NCBI GenBank assembly: GCA_026724425.1
Contig: JAIUCV010001138.1
Coordinates: 62,001-126,000, forward strand
Length of the DNA: 64,000 bases
Origin: Erythrophleum ivorense
Lineage: Eukaryota > Streptophyta > Magnoliopsida > Fabales > Fabaceae
Direction: 5' to 3'
The translations under genes were made by a program, and so were the position numbers. Below are positions 1-11,081 of this stretch, piece after piece; position 1 is the first letter of the stretch; the number at the start of each line of letters is the position of its first letter. The notes below the pieces were generated by a model. It ran no database searches. It was given only the letters and a program-made list of their open reading frames with translations, and was not told the origin of the DNA.

Positions 1-2597
1 CATCAATTCTAACAAAAGATTACATCATATGCCACTCCTTTAGTTACAACATAAACAAAGTTAAAAGCTTTATAATCAAGGCTTCATCTCCTTACTTGGC
101 GGCTTGCATTTCCTTGTTCATTGGCTCTACCTAGCATGTTAGGATATTGGAGAGGAGGGGATGAGATTCAAAGAATCCCAATAGCTCATCTCCCATTCAA
201 TTACACATAATATGTACAAAGCAAGATTTTCAAATGCATGTATGGAAAAATGGAAGTCATGGACATTTTCAAAGCAACCTTGGCATGTGAATCAATCATA
301 CAAGACATTCAAGAGTTCCCCAAGTGTTTGGATTGGCCTCACACTTCTCCTCATAGATTTTGGACTTGCCTCACCCATTCTTTAAGAACTTTGGACTCAA
401 CCATACTCTTAGGAGCCCACTTTACTTTTGGGAGACTCTTTGCTATGTCTCAACCAAGCTCAAGGGTTCTTGGCTCATCATCACCAAAGGGAAGAGTTCT
501 TGGCCTCTCCTCACTCAAGCAAACTCATACAAACATTATAGATTCATTTAAAACATAACATGGCATCAAGGATCATGGAATATAAAGGCATGCTAGTATA
601 CTTTTCTTAGCTTGAAAATACACATACACACATTCTAAAACAAGCTAAACACACATCCATACATGAGAGAAGGTGGAGAGAGCTACCTTGCACAATTTCA
701 CACACTTTTTACTTAGCTTTCAAGACTCCTCTTTCGGCCACACACCCACAATTTGGTGGAGATAGTTTCTCTTGGTCTAGATACAATTTATGGGAGCCAA
801 TTAGGTCTATGAAACATATTCTAAGGCTACATTACTTGATAAAACACTAGATTGCTCTATAGGCTCCATTATGGTCCATAATCACATCTAATGAAGCAAC
901 ACCCATCAAATGACTTCTAAGCCTCATTCTTTCTTTTCAATTATGATTCTTGACTCCTTTTAAACCTCTTGGAGTCATCACATCATTAAAACAAAGGGCC
1001 TAGCATCATGTTGCTTCTTTAGGTCCTAATATGGAACCTATGGCACCAATTCACTTTCTTTGAGTTCTAAATTTTTTCTAAGGCCTCTACTCATCTTCAC
1101 TCATCACATATGACTCAAGAATAGCCTTAGAAAAATTTAAAACTTTGCCTATAGGAACTTGCCTAGGCCGAGACTATATGGGGAAGAACAGTTTATGGCC
1201 TTCTTGATTTTTTCTTGATGGGAGACACACTCGGGAGGCTTCTTAGAGGTCTTAGGAGCTCAATCAAACACTCATATATGCTAGGGAATGCATGAATCAA
1301 ATCAGTTTTTACAATCCCTTCAAATGCACTACACTTTTTCTACTTAGAGTTCATTAATTTTTCTTGCAATTTCTTTGCTTTCTTGGATGGGAGGTGCATG
1401 TGGGAAGCTCTCTAGGGGTCTTAGGAGCATGTTTAAACATTCAATTAAGTCTAAGAACATTCATATAAAATCAGATTTGCAAGAGAGCATTTAGATCCCT
1501 AATGGTTCTATCTTGTCTCCTAATGCTCCTTTCTTGATTCTATTAGTTCCTTCTTAATCCTTGCCATCTAAAACCTCTAAACCCTCCACAAATTGGACAT
1601 AAATCAGCCCATAAGACTTGGGCTCATGGTGGTCAAATTCGTTCAAGAGGAAGAGGGAGGGAGAAACTACCAAAGAATGGAAGTTTTACCTTGTTTTCTT
1701 GCTTCCTTTGGCTTGTTCTTTCACTTGGTTGCTTTACTCCCTCAATTTTCGAAATTTCCCTCTCTGTTCTGCCCCAAAAACAGCACCAAACTCTCCATTA
1801 AAATCATAGAAAGAAAGCTTGAGAGGAGAGGAGCAAGTTTCAAGAAGGAAGGATATAGAATTTCTTAAAGATTTTTACCTTTTTCTTGAATTTCTTCCTC
1901 CAAAATCTTCCTCCTCTTGTGCTTCTAAGAAGGGCAGTTTCTCCTCTGGTTTTTGGCAGAATTAAGGTGGTCTTAGAGAGGAGAGAAAGAACATGGCATA
2001 TAAAGAAGAAGAAAGAAGCTTCCTTTTTAAAATGGTTTTCAATTTTGTCCTTCGTAATGGCATTTTCGGTTTGGCTTCGTTTTAGCTCCTTTTTGAGAAC
2101 CGTGTTTTTCATCATAACAAATAGGTTCCCAGTTTAATAAAATGCCTTTGAAATCACTCAAATCGGAGCTAAAACCTTCCCGAATGAACCAGTCAAAGTT
2201 TGGGTCAACCGACGTAAGAAAGAGTACACCGGAGGGGCTTCACTGGTCCTGGGGCTTCCCATGGTTTTTGGAGCCTCTGAGAACCCCAGAGAACTCAAAA
2301 CTTTCATTTAAAAAGCCCTCCTATGAGTTTTTCAAAAAGTGCCCATATTTACAAAAATACCACTGGCCTTTCGGCAAATTTATCGAATCACTCTGGCCTT
2401 AATTTCTGGACAACTTAAGGCTCAAATCCTCATTTTTTATTATTTAGAATTTTATCATAATCTTATTTGGCCCTAATTCCTTCTATTTTAGGGACTTCCT
2501 TTTATATTTGGCCTATTTCTGACGTTTACGGAGAAACCGAACATCGTGTTTTTCACGTTTCGCGTTTCTCACGTTTACAGAGGGATTGAATGTTACA
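1..2597 (-). mobile_element. Family A long LTR, copy A1 (start outside window)
   Basis: Non-coding LTR-like repeat ending in TGTTACA at 2591-2597. It aligns by eye with 6770-9089, 15540-17076 and 40090-40633, and in reverse with about 21541-23100; shared landmarks are a 'cacctagcatgtt' stretch near 130, the 'gtgagattcaaagaatc' type motif near 165, and a pyrimidine-rich block near 1890. The copy probably began about 1.2 kb before the window. Orientation is inferred from canonical TATA boxes seen on the minus strand in sister copies. The small reading frames inside (for example 1593-1868) are not conserved between copies and are not genes. Confidence 0.7.
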
Positions 2598-3311
2598 GTT
2601 TAGATGGAAGAAAGCATGAAAAACTACCAAGAAACCATACTTAAGCCTTTGATTTCTCCTTCTTCTTCTCTCCCTTCGGTGCGCCTAAACCCTAGCTTTC
2701 TTCTTTGAATTTGGGCATAAATAGTTGTTTCTAAATAAGTGAGGGGGGTGGCGCCACCTATTTATAGGTGGGAGGAAGATGCACTTTTCAAAAATTTCTA
2801 TTTTTCCCTTTGTTCTTGGCATTTTTGTTTCTCACTCGTTTTAGCTCCTTCCTGAGAACTGTCTTTTCCATTATAAAATTTAGGTTCCCAATTTAGTAAA
2901 ATGCCTTTGAAATCACTCAAATCAGAGCTAAGACCTTCCCAAATGGATCGTCAAAGTTTGGGTACACTAACATTAGAAAATATCCACTGGAGGGGATTTA
3001 ACTATCGGAGCTTCCTATGGTTTTCAGGGCCTCTGAGTACCCCAGAGAACTCAAAACTTTCATTTAAAAAGCTCTTTTGTATGAATTCCAAAATTTGCTC
3101 AAAATTACAAAAATGTCATTACGTTTTGTAAAATTTTTGTCAAAAATTGTTTATTTATTTTAGCTCCATTTTTTCCCTCTAAGTCTAGAATTCTCATTTT
3201 TAGAAGTCTAGAATGTTACTCAAATTTTTTAGGACTTTAACCAATTCATTTCAGGGGACTTGCTTTGAAAACGTGTCCGTTTTTGTCATTTAACGAGAAT
3301 TGGACATTACA
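2598..3311 (-). mobile_element. Family A LTR fragment, copy A2
   Basis: A second family A terminus directly follows A1. The stretch 2840-3130 repeats 2080-2400 of A1 (both contain 'aaaatgcctttgaaatcac') and the copy ends in CATTACA at 3305-3311. The simplest reading is that A1 inserted into A2, so the rest of A2 lies left of the window. A likely promoter lies on the minus strand at about 2755-2768, a TATAAATAGG-type box beside a GGCGCC block. Confidence 0.65.
2755..2768 (-). promoter_or_regulatory. Putative LTR TATA box
   Basis: On the minus strand the sequence reads CCTATAAATAGG, a near-perfect plant TATA box, followed by GGCGCC. The same position in copy B (about 8535-8550) reads TATAAGAGGCGCC and in copy C (about 16832-16842) TATAAAAA. 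Recurrence across copies supports a real LTR promoter and minus-strand sense for these copies. The motif is nearly palindromic, so orientation is not certain. Confidence 0.4.
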
Positions 3312-4720
3312 ACATGGATGGAGCATGCATTAAGAACACATGCAGATTATGACATGAGGTAGCATAAAGGAATTCATATGGCAATTAAAAGAAATGCACA
3401 TGCATGGGTTTGACGTGGAATGAAAAGCATGGGTTTTTGGAGTGAGCTACTAAAGAAATGCTCATTAAAGGAAATGCAACATGTAGGCTTGGGTTGGTGT
3501 AAGTTGCTGAAGCACGTGTAAGAGCAAATGGAAGGCACATGATTCATTTAGTAAGAAGGAGCTATGGGTTTTTCTTTTATGAGAAGGCAGCACGTCACAA
3601 GGGGGCATCCAGATCATCATTCATACATCTAATCATCTTATCCATCCATGATCTAGCTGAGCACGTGAAAAATAGATGAAGCACGTGAAGGTGGATTATT
3701 ATAGTTGGGCAAAGGCATAATTCATTCTATCGTCAATCCAGAAACTACACCACACACTACTCCATTCACTCCATCCACACCGTAGCCATTCCATCATCCA
3801 TTCTCCACCATTCTTCCACCTCTATGAAACATTAATTCTCCATCTTATGGCTAGCTAGGAGGAAGGCTCTTGGAGAAGCTTGAATCTATGGATTAGAAAG
3901 GGATTTTGGGCTAAGATTCTCATCTTAATTTCTCTCTTTCTACCTTAATTTTTATTTTTGTTAATTTTTATTTTTGAACTTACTTGGTTAAGCATGTAAT
4001 TGACTAAAATTAATGTAGATTATAATTGATGGCTAGTTAGACATTGATTAGGAGAATTTTGAATGATTAATTGAATGAATTAAATGCTGGATTTTTTATT
4101 TCCTACAATTATCCATGTATATAGTCAAGGTATTTGATGAAATGTATGTGAGAGATTGAGTGCTTGAATGTCTAATTTGAGAATTCCTTGGAGTTTAATT
4201 AGTTAATTAAACATCCTAAGATGAAAATTCAAAGGCTAATTGATTGATTAGTCACTCATCTAAGTGTTCAAAGATCTTAATCACAAGAATTAGTAATTTA
4301 ATGGGAGTTGAGGTCTTAGTTAACATTAAATTACTAGTTTCTTAAATCTTGAGTAGTAATTCGAGATCCCATGCCAATGAATACAATTAGGAACTCTTAG
4401 ACCAGAATCAATTACAATTGGATTATGATAAGGATAGTGGATATCAAAAGACAAATCTAATGCGAGTCATAAGTTTATCATTCATTCATTAGTTCATGCA
4501 TTTAGGTATGAGTAGTTAGGAATTTTGATTCAATTTAAATTCTAGTTAGTTTAATTAAACCAAAACCCCCCTTTGAATTAGGTAATTTGTAGAGTTATTT
4601 TACACTTGAAAAACCTAATTAAACATTGAATTTCATTTCCTAGGGAGGCGATCTAGGTTGCACCACTAGTTATATATTTTTCAACCTAATTTATTTTGAG
4701 GTTGTGCAACACGACTGTCA
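3312..4720 (+). mobile_element. Athila-type LTR, 3' part
   Basis: Non-coding LTR sequence ending in ACTGTCA at 4714-4720. Its last 600 bp match in reverse 35113-36200 and 51385-52300 (the 'gttgtgcaac' block and the run of 'taattaatta' motifs). Athila LTRs with full ends here are about 2.46-2.75 kb, so the first kilobase is missing. It is best explained if family A copies A2 and A1 inserted into this LTR and its start lies beyond the left window edge. Confidence 0.65.
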
Positions 4721-4761
4721 GTTTGGTATTATTAAGATAGGAATGGAAGTCAATCTACTTT
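4721..4761 (+). other. Degenerate Athila primer-binding site and junction
   Basis: Directly after the LTR end the sequence reads TTTGGTATTATT (4722-4733). This fits a decayed TTTGGCGCCGTTGCCGGGGA, the complement of the 3' end of plant tRNA-Asp used by Athila elements. A true solo LTR would lack a primer site, so this is probably a truncated Athila element joined to the minus-strand gypsy pol that begins about 4762. Confidence 0.4.
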
Positions 4762-5487
4762 TCAATTCCTAGAATCTCTCCTCACATTTATCATCCCAAA
4801 TGAACAGTTAATCCTTCTGGGTTAATCTGGTCAAAGGTGTAATTAACTGAGAAAATCTCTTAATGAACCTCCTATAGTATCCAGCTAGTCCTAGGAAGCT
4901 CTTAACCTCGTAATGGTTTTAGGCCTTTCCTAGTTCACTACTGCCTCTATTTTGCTAGGATCCATTACTACCCATTTTTCAAAAATTACATGCCCTAAGA
5001 ATTTGACTTGTTTTAAAACTCACATTTACTGAGTTTAGCAAACAATTGCTTTTCCTTTAGGATTTGGAGGACTATTCTAAGGTGTTTCTCATGTTCCTCT
5101 ACACTCTTTTAATTAATGAGAATGTCATCTATAAAAATAACTATAAATTGATCCCGATAGGGCCTGAAGATTCTGTTCATATAATCCATAAAGATAGTTG
5201 GGGCATTGGTTAAACCAAAAGGCATACCAAGAAACTTGTAGTGCCCACACCTAGTTCTGAAAGTAGTTTTTGGAATGTCCTTGGCTTTGATTTTTAATTG
5301 CTGGTATCTTGATCTTAGATCTATCTTGGAGAAAATGGAGGCTCCTGTTAATTGATATAAAAGATCATCTATCTTAGGTAGTGGATATTTTTTCTTTATG
5401 GTTGCCTTATTTAATTGCCTATAATCTATACACAATTTCATACTCTCATCTTTCTTTTTGACAAACAAAATTGGTGCACCCTAAGGA
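4762..5487 (-). pseudogene. Element a: reverse transcriptase core and start of RT/RNase H linker
   Basis: Ty3/gypsy reverse transcriptase, which copies element RNA into DNA in the cytoplasmic particle. The frame from 5468 to 5109 holds consecutive RT motifs: FVKKKD, CIDYRQLNKAT, FSKIDLRSRYQQL, MPFGLTNAP and the catalytic FIDD box. Downstream, out of frame, come pieces of the HEKHLRIVLQIL and SKCEF region and the start of the linker. Just upstream, SP*GAPILF shows Trp turned into a stop (TAG, 5481-5483). The N-terminal RT lies on the other side of the solo LTR, from 9090. The protein resembles the RT of element b (33070-32402) and of Tekay/Del chromoviruses. RNase H, integrase and the 3' LTR are missing, cut at about 4762. 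Confidence 0.85.
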
Positions 5488-5492
5488 GATAT
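5488..5492. repeat. Left target-site duplication of solo LTR B
   Basis: GATAT lies immediately left of the LTR; AATAC lies immediately right (9090-9094). Joining the flanks restores an unbroken RT reading across a single GATAC-like target, so each copy has one later mutation. Confidence 0.6.
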
Positions 5493-8400
5493 TGTAATAC
5501 CATAATATATTAGCCTCATTAGACTAGTATTCATGCTTGATTCCATAGAATTTCTAAAAAAAGGAATAAAAATATTAGCATTTTATTGCATTACGTAGGG
5601 CCCGAAATTTTCATTCCATGTTATGTGGGCTATATAAACACACCAACATCATTGTCCACTATTTCATCTATTCAATTCATACACATCATAAAATAATCCA
5701 AGTAGCACAGATTTGAAGCCAAAAACTAGAAAAATGACAAGTTACTTGTAGGTCCAGAATTCCGGTTTTTAGCACCAAATTTGAAAAATTATAATTAATT
5801 TTAGAAAAATAAAAATCAAGAAAATGATAGCTTTCTGAAAAGCCCTGAATGTCAACTATGGGGTAAAAATCATCCCAAGCCATGAAAAATCAGCTGAACC
5901 ATGATTGACAATGGAAAAGCACTAAAGGTTCGGATGCCCAGGTTTGCTGATATAAATTTCAACAATTTATAAATAATTCTAGAGAAAAACAAACCCAAGA
6001 AACCGTACCACTTTGGAAAGGTATGAATGTTAAATTGAGGCTAAAAATAACGTCAGATCAAAACAGAAGCATTTAGCCTTGAAAAACTGATGGGATAGTA
6101 ATAGAGGTTTGGCTACATCCCTACTACTGATTTGGAAATTCAAAAATTCATTTCCCTCAATATAAATCCAAATGAGGTGCTCTCAAGTGCTACAGAAATT
6201 TTATCATATCTAGTTTATGAATGTAAGCATTTACAACCATTAGATTTCATTTGAGCCTTAAGGATCCCTAAAACCAAAGCTGACCTTATGAATAGTGCTT
6301 TTGCCAATTCTGCTTATTTTGTCCAACTTTGAAAAATCATAATAAATTTTATAGAGCTCCAAAATAGGTGATCTTTAGCTCTATGAAAAGCTCTAGATAA
6401 AGTCTATATGCATGCCAAATTTTATGCAGAGACAAGCTCATTTGGTTAGACCTTGCCATAGCTCAAGATTATGGTAAATTTAGCAACATAATAGGGTCAA
6501 TTTGGTTCCAAATGGCCTCCTAACCATTCCACCACCTCATGAGCATGTTTTAAAGCATAAACACAACATGTATGAACTTCTCAACTAGTCCAAAGCCTCA
6601 CACAACTCAAACTCACTATGCTACATGCATGGATACATGTTCAAGAATGAGCTACCAAGTGGTCAAGTTGCATTTTCTCCTTTATTTCATCACCACTTTA
6701 GTTCATACACTATATTTACATATTTTTACATTTTCTCAAAAGTTCACATCTCAAAAATAATATATACATACAAACTTTGACAATGGAATACATTAAAAAC
6801 TATATTAGTGTCAAAGTATACCCAACTATGCTCATTGGCTTCCATCTTTAGCTTCATAAATTCCACCTAGACATGTTCAGATGGGAGAGGGAAAGGGGTG
6901 AAATTCAAGGAATCTTAATAGCTCAAACATCCTTTCAAGTAAGCAAATAAGGCATGTAATTATGTCATAAGATACAAGCATGTCATAAACACTTTCAAGA
7001 GGCATTACATTCACAAATTCCATGCCATAGCAATATATCAAGGCTAAAAACAAGCTCAAGGGGCTCTTGGTCTAGTCTTACCCCATTTTTAGGACTTTTA
7101 GATTAGCCTTATCTTTGGTCTAGGGACTTTTGACTTAGCCTCACTCATCTATAAGACTTTTGCCCTAGTCTCATCCATTCTTAGGGACTTTTGGCTTCAC
7201 CTCACCCATCACAAGGGACTTTTGGTACAACCTCACCCATAGAGCACAATTTCACAACCAAATGCCAATCAAGAAACATAATGGTACCATGGTAATCAAA
7301 TAATAGCATATGGAAATTCTCAAGATTCAAAAACATCTCTAAGCATCCAATGACATTCATACAACCATAAATGCACACAAGAAAGGAATGGAGAGCTACC
7401 TTAGTAATTAAACACAAGCTTCCCTCTTAATTACCCTTCTCTCCTTTCAATCACACATCCACAATTGGATGGAGCTTGATTTCTTTGGCCTAGACACAAC
7501 AAATAACATCCAATTACCCTCTTGAAACAAGCCTAACATCAAACACATATTAAAGAAGCATACTTTGTTTATGGTTACATTTTAGTTCCATAAAAGGCCT
7601 AACGAAGAAACTACCATAATTTAAGCCCTTAGCTCCATTCTCTTCCTATATCTAGGCCTTTTGACTTCATTTAGGCTCCTTAAAGCTATCACACACTCAT
7701 TTCCAAGAACCTAGATGTAAGTTACTTCTTTAGGTCACAAAATGGAACCTATGCTTTCAACTCTCAATTTATGGCTTCTAAATTTTTCCCATGACTTCCT
7801 CGTATCTTCTTTCATCACATATAGTCCCAAACCAAGCTTAGAAAAAATTAAAATACTTCCTAGCCCCTCCATCTAAGCTTGGCCGATACATAGAAGGAAA
7901 TTGAAGCCCGTGAAGTTTGCAATTTTTCCTTGATGGGAAAGGCACTTGGGAGGTTTCGTAGGAGTCTTAGAAACTCAAAAAAACACTTATATAGGATAGA
8001 AAATTCTTGAATCAAAATAGATTTTACAATGTACCTAAAAATCCCTAGCTTTTCTATCTTGAATTCTAAAGGCTTTTCTTCAATTTTCATTGCATTTCCT
8101 AGGTTCCTTTAGCTTAAATCCTAGGATTCTTGCTTGCTCTAGATTAGAAATTCCTTCACCCTACAAGCTCTCAAGTTGGTCGAGGCTCACAAAAGAGAAG
8201 CAAGGAGAGGAAAGTAACAAAAGCAAAGATAGTTACCTTGAATCCTTGCTTCTTTAAGAGCTTCTTCCTTTGGTATAGCTTTACCAAATTCTAATCTTTC
8301 CCCTCTAAACCACCCTAAAAAAAGACCCAAATCATCTACCAAAACCATGGAAAGGGAAAGGAAAAGGAGGAGAAGGGAAGTTGTAAATGAAGAACTAAGA

Positions 8401-9089
8401 AAAACCTTAATTTTCCATACCTCTTACCTTGATTTTATTCTCCCTTGGAGCTTCTTCTTATGTGTCTATCTCCCTTGGCCTCTTTCTCTCTTTTGGAAAG
8501 AACAAAGTTGATTAGAATGGAGATCAAAAAGGGGGCGCCTCTTATAAGGAATAAAAAGAAGAATTTGTTCATTAAAAATGATGTTTACTTCCTGACTTTT
8601 TGGCTAATGCATTTGAGATTCATTTATCTCCTTTTTAAGAATCATCTTTTTCATCATAAAATTTAGATCCTTTATATTATAAAATGTCTTTGGAATCATT
8701 CAATTTAGATTTAAAACCTTCCCGAATAAAAAGATCAAAGTTCAGGTCAGCCGATGTTCAAAACCATACACCGGAGGTGTTTTAATTGTCCCAAGGGTTG
8801 CTATGGTTTTTAGGGTCTCTAAAAATCTTGGAAAGCTTAAATTTTTTATTTAAAAAACCCTCCTATGAGTTTTCCAAAAAGTACACATATTTATGAAAAT
8901 GCACTATACTTTCAGCAATTTTATTGAACCATTCTGGCTCTAATTTTTGGGCAACTCAATACTCAAATCCTCATTTTTCATTATTTAAAATTTTATCCTA
9001 AGTTTATTTGACCTTAAATCATTCGATCCATGGGACTTGCTTTTCAAACTAACTCATTTTAATGTTTTTACAAAATACTGAATGTTATA
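5493..9089 (-). mobile_element. Solo LTR of family A, copy B (3.6 kb)
   Basis: Starts TGTAATACC and ends GAATGTTATA (the last CA changed to TA). It splits the RT of element a: the minus-strand protein runs from a KGFIKPNV end at about 9100 to an SP*GAPILF start at 5491. No internal gag-pol, primer site or second LTR lies between, so this is a solo LTR left by recombination between two LTRs. Small reading frames inside (for example 7860-8090 or 8445-8666) are not shared by other copies. Its 3.6 kb is long but matches the long LTRs known in Tekay-like chromoviruses; that family assignment is inferred. Confidence 0.75.
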
Positions 9090-9320
9090 AATACATTGGG
9101 TTTAATGAAACCCTTTTCTAACAATTCCTCTAATTGCTTTTTTAGTTCAGTAAACTCAGTTAGGGCCATCCTATAGGGCCTCTAGATATGGGACTAGTAC
9201 TAGCCACCAAATTGTTGGAAAATACTAACTCTCTATCAAGAGGAAGACTGTTAATTTTAGTAGGGAATACTTCGGGGAATTCTCTAACCACTAGTATATC
9301 TTTTATTCCTTCTTTAACCT
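9090..9320 (-). pseudogene. Element a: N-terminal RT, upstream of the solo LTR
   Basis: The minus strand encodes QLEELLEKGFIKPNV at about 9132-9090, the segment before the SPWGAP motif in gypsy RTs. It matches the QLEELLKKGFIRPSV of element b at about 32880-32840. Further upstream is the variable PR-RT linker. This piece and 4762-5487 were one gene before the family A LTR inserted. Confidence 0.8.
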
Positions 9321-9790
9321 CAACTTGCAGAAAAAAAAAAGACTAAAAACCCCTGACAACCTTTTCTAAGGTAACTCTTAGCCTGGGCAATGGATAGTAT
9401 AAGAAACTCAATGGAAGATTCAAAATCAGAAGTACAAATAGGGAATGAAACCAATTTACGAGAACAATCAAGGATAACATTGTTTGCAGATAACCAATCC
9501 ATGCCAATAATAAAATCAATACTAGTCATAGGAATACATACTAAATCAAGAGTAGTAGATCATCTATCAAACTTGATCATACAGTTTAAGCAAGCATGAG
9601 AAGTAGCAACATATCCCATTGTGGGAGTAGTTATAGATAGATCAAATGGTAACATGCTAATTTTTAAATCCAGACTCTTAGCATAATCATATGAAATGAA
9701 TGAGTAAGTTACCTCAGAGTCAAGTAGTGCATTTATAATACAATGATTAATTAAAAGCGTACCTTAGATCAAATTAGGCGATTGGGCCGC
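9320..9790 (-). pseudogene. Element a: aspartic protease (retropepsin)
   Basis: The retropepsin cleaves the gag-pol polyprotein. The minus strand shows the usual active-site loop as ALLDSEVTYSFIS at about 9730-9692, followed by YAKSLDLKI, and the C-terminal IIGMDWLSANNVILDC at about 9505-9455. The catalytic motif is normally D-S/T-G; here the Gly codon reads GAG (Glu, 9713-9715), a G-to-A change expected to disable the enzyme. The domain matches the protease of element b (33214-33485). Confidence 0.75.
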
Positions 9791-11060
9791 CTCTTAGTGA
9801 GTTAGAGAAATACTCACCCCTATGTCTATGGTTTGGCTTCTGGGGATGACTGCTTCTGGACTTTGCAGTCTCGAGAAAAGTATCCTAGCTGGACATGTTT
9901 GAAACATACATTCTTTCTGACTCTATAGGGACTGTATCCATGATTCTTGTCATATTTATTACATATTCTAATTATAGAACCCTGGCCTTACTGTTTCCCT
10001 CTAAATTGTTCTTTGCTCTTTCTAGGTTTCTTATTCCAGAATTTTACCCCATTTTCTCCCTTAAAAGTGTTATTTTCTCTCTCTCTTTCTCTCTCTCTCT
10101 CTTGACTGTACTCTCTTTCTTTCTGCTTTTGCATCCTAGATACTTTCTTCTGCCAACTTATAAATTTCCACTAACTCCTTAAAATTTATTTGCCTATAAG
10201 TGATCACTCTACCTCTGATTTCTGGCTGAAGTCCCTACTCTAACTTGGAAGCACTCCAGGCCTTATCATCATAATCTCTTAGATAAGAGGAAAATCTAGA
10301 CAACTCTACATTTTTAGCCACATAATGGTCCACTGTCATATCTCCCTTTACTAACTTCATAAACTCTGCTTCCTTCCTGCTTCTTATTAAGAGGGGAAAA
10401 TACTTCTTATAAAACACTCTTTGAAAGGGTTCCCAGTTAAGTGGGGTTCCTCTAGCAATCAAGGTTCTCTTTGCACTTTTCCACTAAAATTCAGCTTCTC
10501 CCTCAAGCATGTAAGCTGCCACAAAGCTTTCTATCCTGATGTACAATCTATAACCTTGAATATTTTTTCTAGCTATATAATCCACCTTTTTGCCTTAGTA
10601 GGGTCATATTCACCTTGAAATACTAGGGGATGGGTTTTTCGGAAGTAGGATAAAACTAGTAGTATAGCGTTGATTCTAGGCTCCCTTTCCTAAGGTATCT
10701 CATGGTTTTATATTGGCTTATCCACTTCTATGGGGTCCTTTTCTACATTTTTTCCCTCATCTCTTTTCTTCAGGGCTTCTTGTACTTGCTCTAATGCTTC
10801 AATAGTGCTAGCTTGCTTGATTGCTTCTCTTCTAATTTGTTTGACATAGACTGTATGGTTGCTATTAATTCTTCTAAAATCTTAGTTTATGTTCTCCTCA
10901 AGGCTATACTACCCTATGACATACATAAATTCATTGACAAGGAAACAATAAAGTCAAGTGAGATGTTCAGTCAAAAATCCTTAAAAGAATCTATACAACG
11001 TGAACGTTTAACATATAGAAAACCATAACAGGGAGTCCTAATCAAACATGGATTTCCTAA
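9791..11060 (-). pseudogene. Element a: gag (capsid/nucleocapsid)
   Basis: Gag packages the element RNA. The clearest part is the frame from 10462 to 10235, with PLNWEPFQRVFYKKYFP followed by RKEAEFMKLVKGDMTVDHYV and ELSRFSSYL. This is the retrotransposon gag core (W-x-F-x3-F-x-x-KYFP, then a M-T-V-x-x-Y block), typical of chromoviruses. Stops and frameshifts break the rest. The region that should carry the zinc knuckle (about 9800-9900) is too decayed to read. The 5' end lies next to the primer site at 11063. Confidence 0.7.
10076..10135. repeat. CT-rich low-complexity tract
   Basis: Runs of (TC)n, mainly at 10078-10101, followed by CTTT repeats. It corresponds to an Arg/Glu-rich stretch on the minus strand within the element a gag and is probably a slippage expansion. 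Confidence 0.6.
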
Positions 11061-11062
11061 AT

Positions 11063-11078
11063 CATTGCTCTAATACCA
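11063..11078 (-). other. Element a primer-binding site (initiator-Met tRNA)
   Basis: The minus strand reads TGGTATTAGAGCAATG, one transition from TGGTATCAGAGC, the complement of plant initiator tRNA-Met 3' end. It lies four bases from the end of the 5' LTR (TGTCATTCC on the plus strand at 11082), the expected spacing, and fixes the element's orientation and LTR boundary. Confidence 0.85.
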
Positions 11079-11081
11079 AAT

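Noticed and set aside
1593..2402. Possible small plant gene with several short frames
   Set aside because: Family A LTR sequence repeated at 2598-3311, 8400-9089 and in reverse at 17446-18102; frames differ in every copy.
10076..10135. CT tract as a promoter element
   Set aside because: It lies in the decayed gag of element a and looks like slippage; no promoter context.
11063..11078. A tRNA gene suggested by the Met-tRNA match
   Set aside because: Only the 3'-end complement is present, next to an LTR end, with no cloverleaf; it is a primer-binding site.
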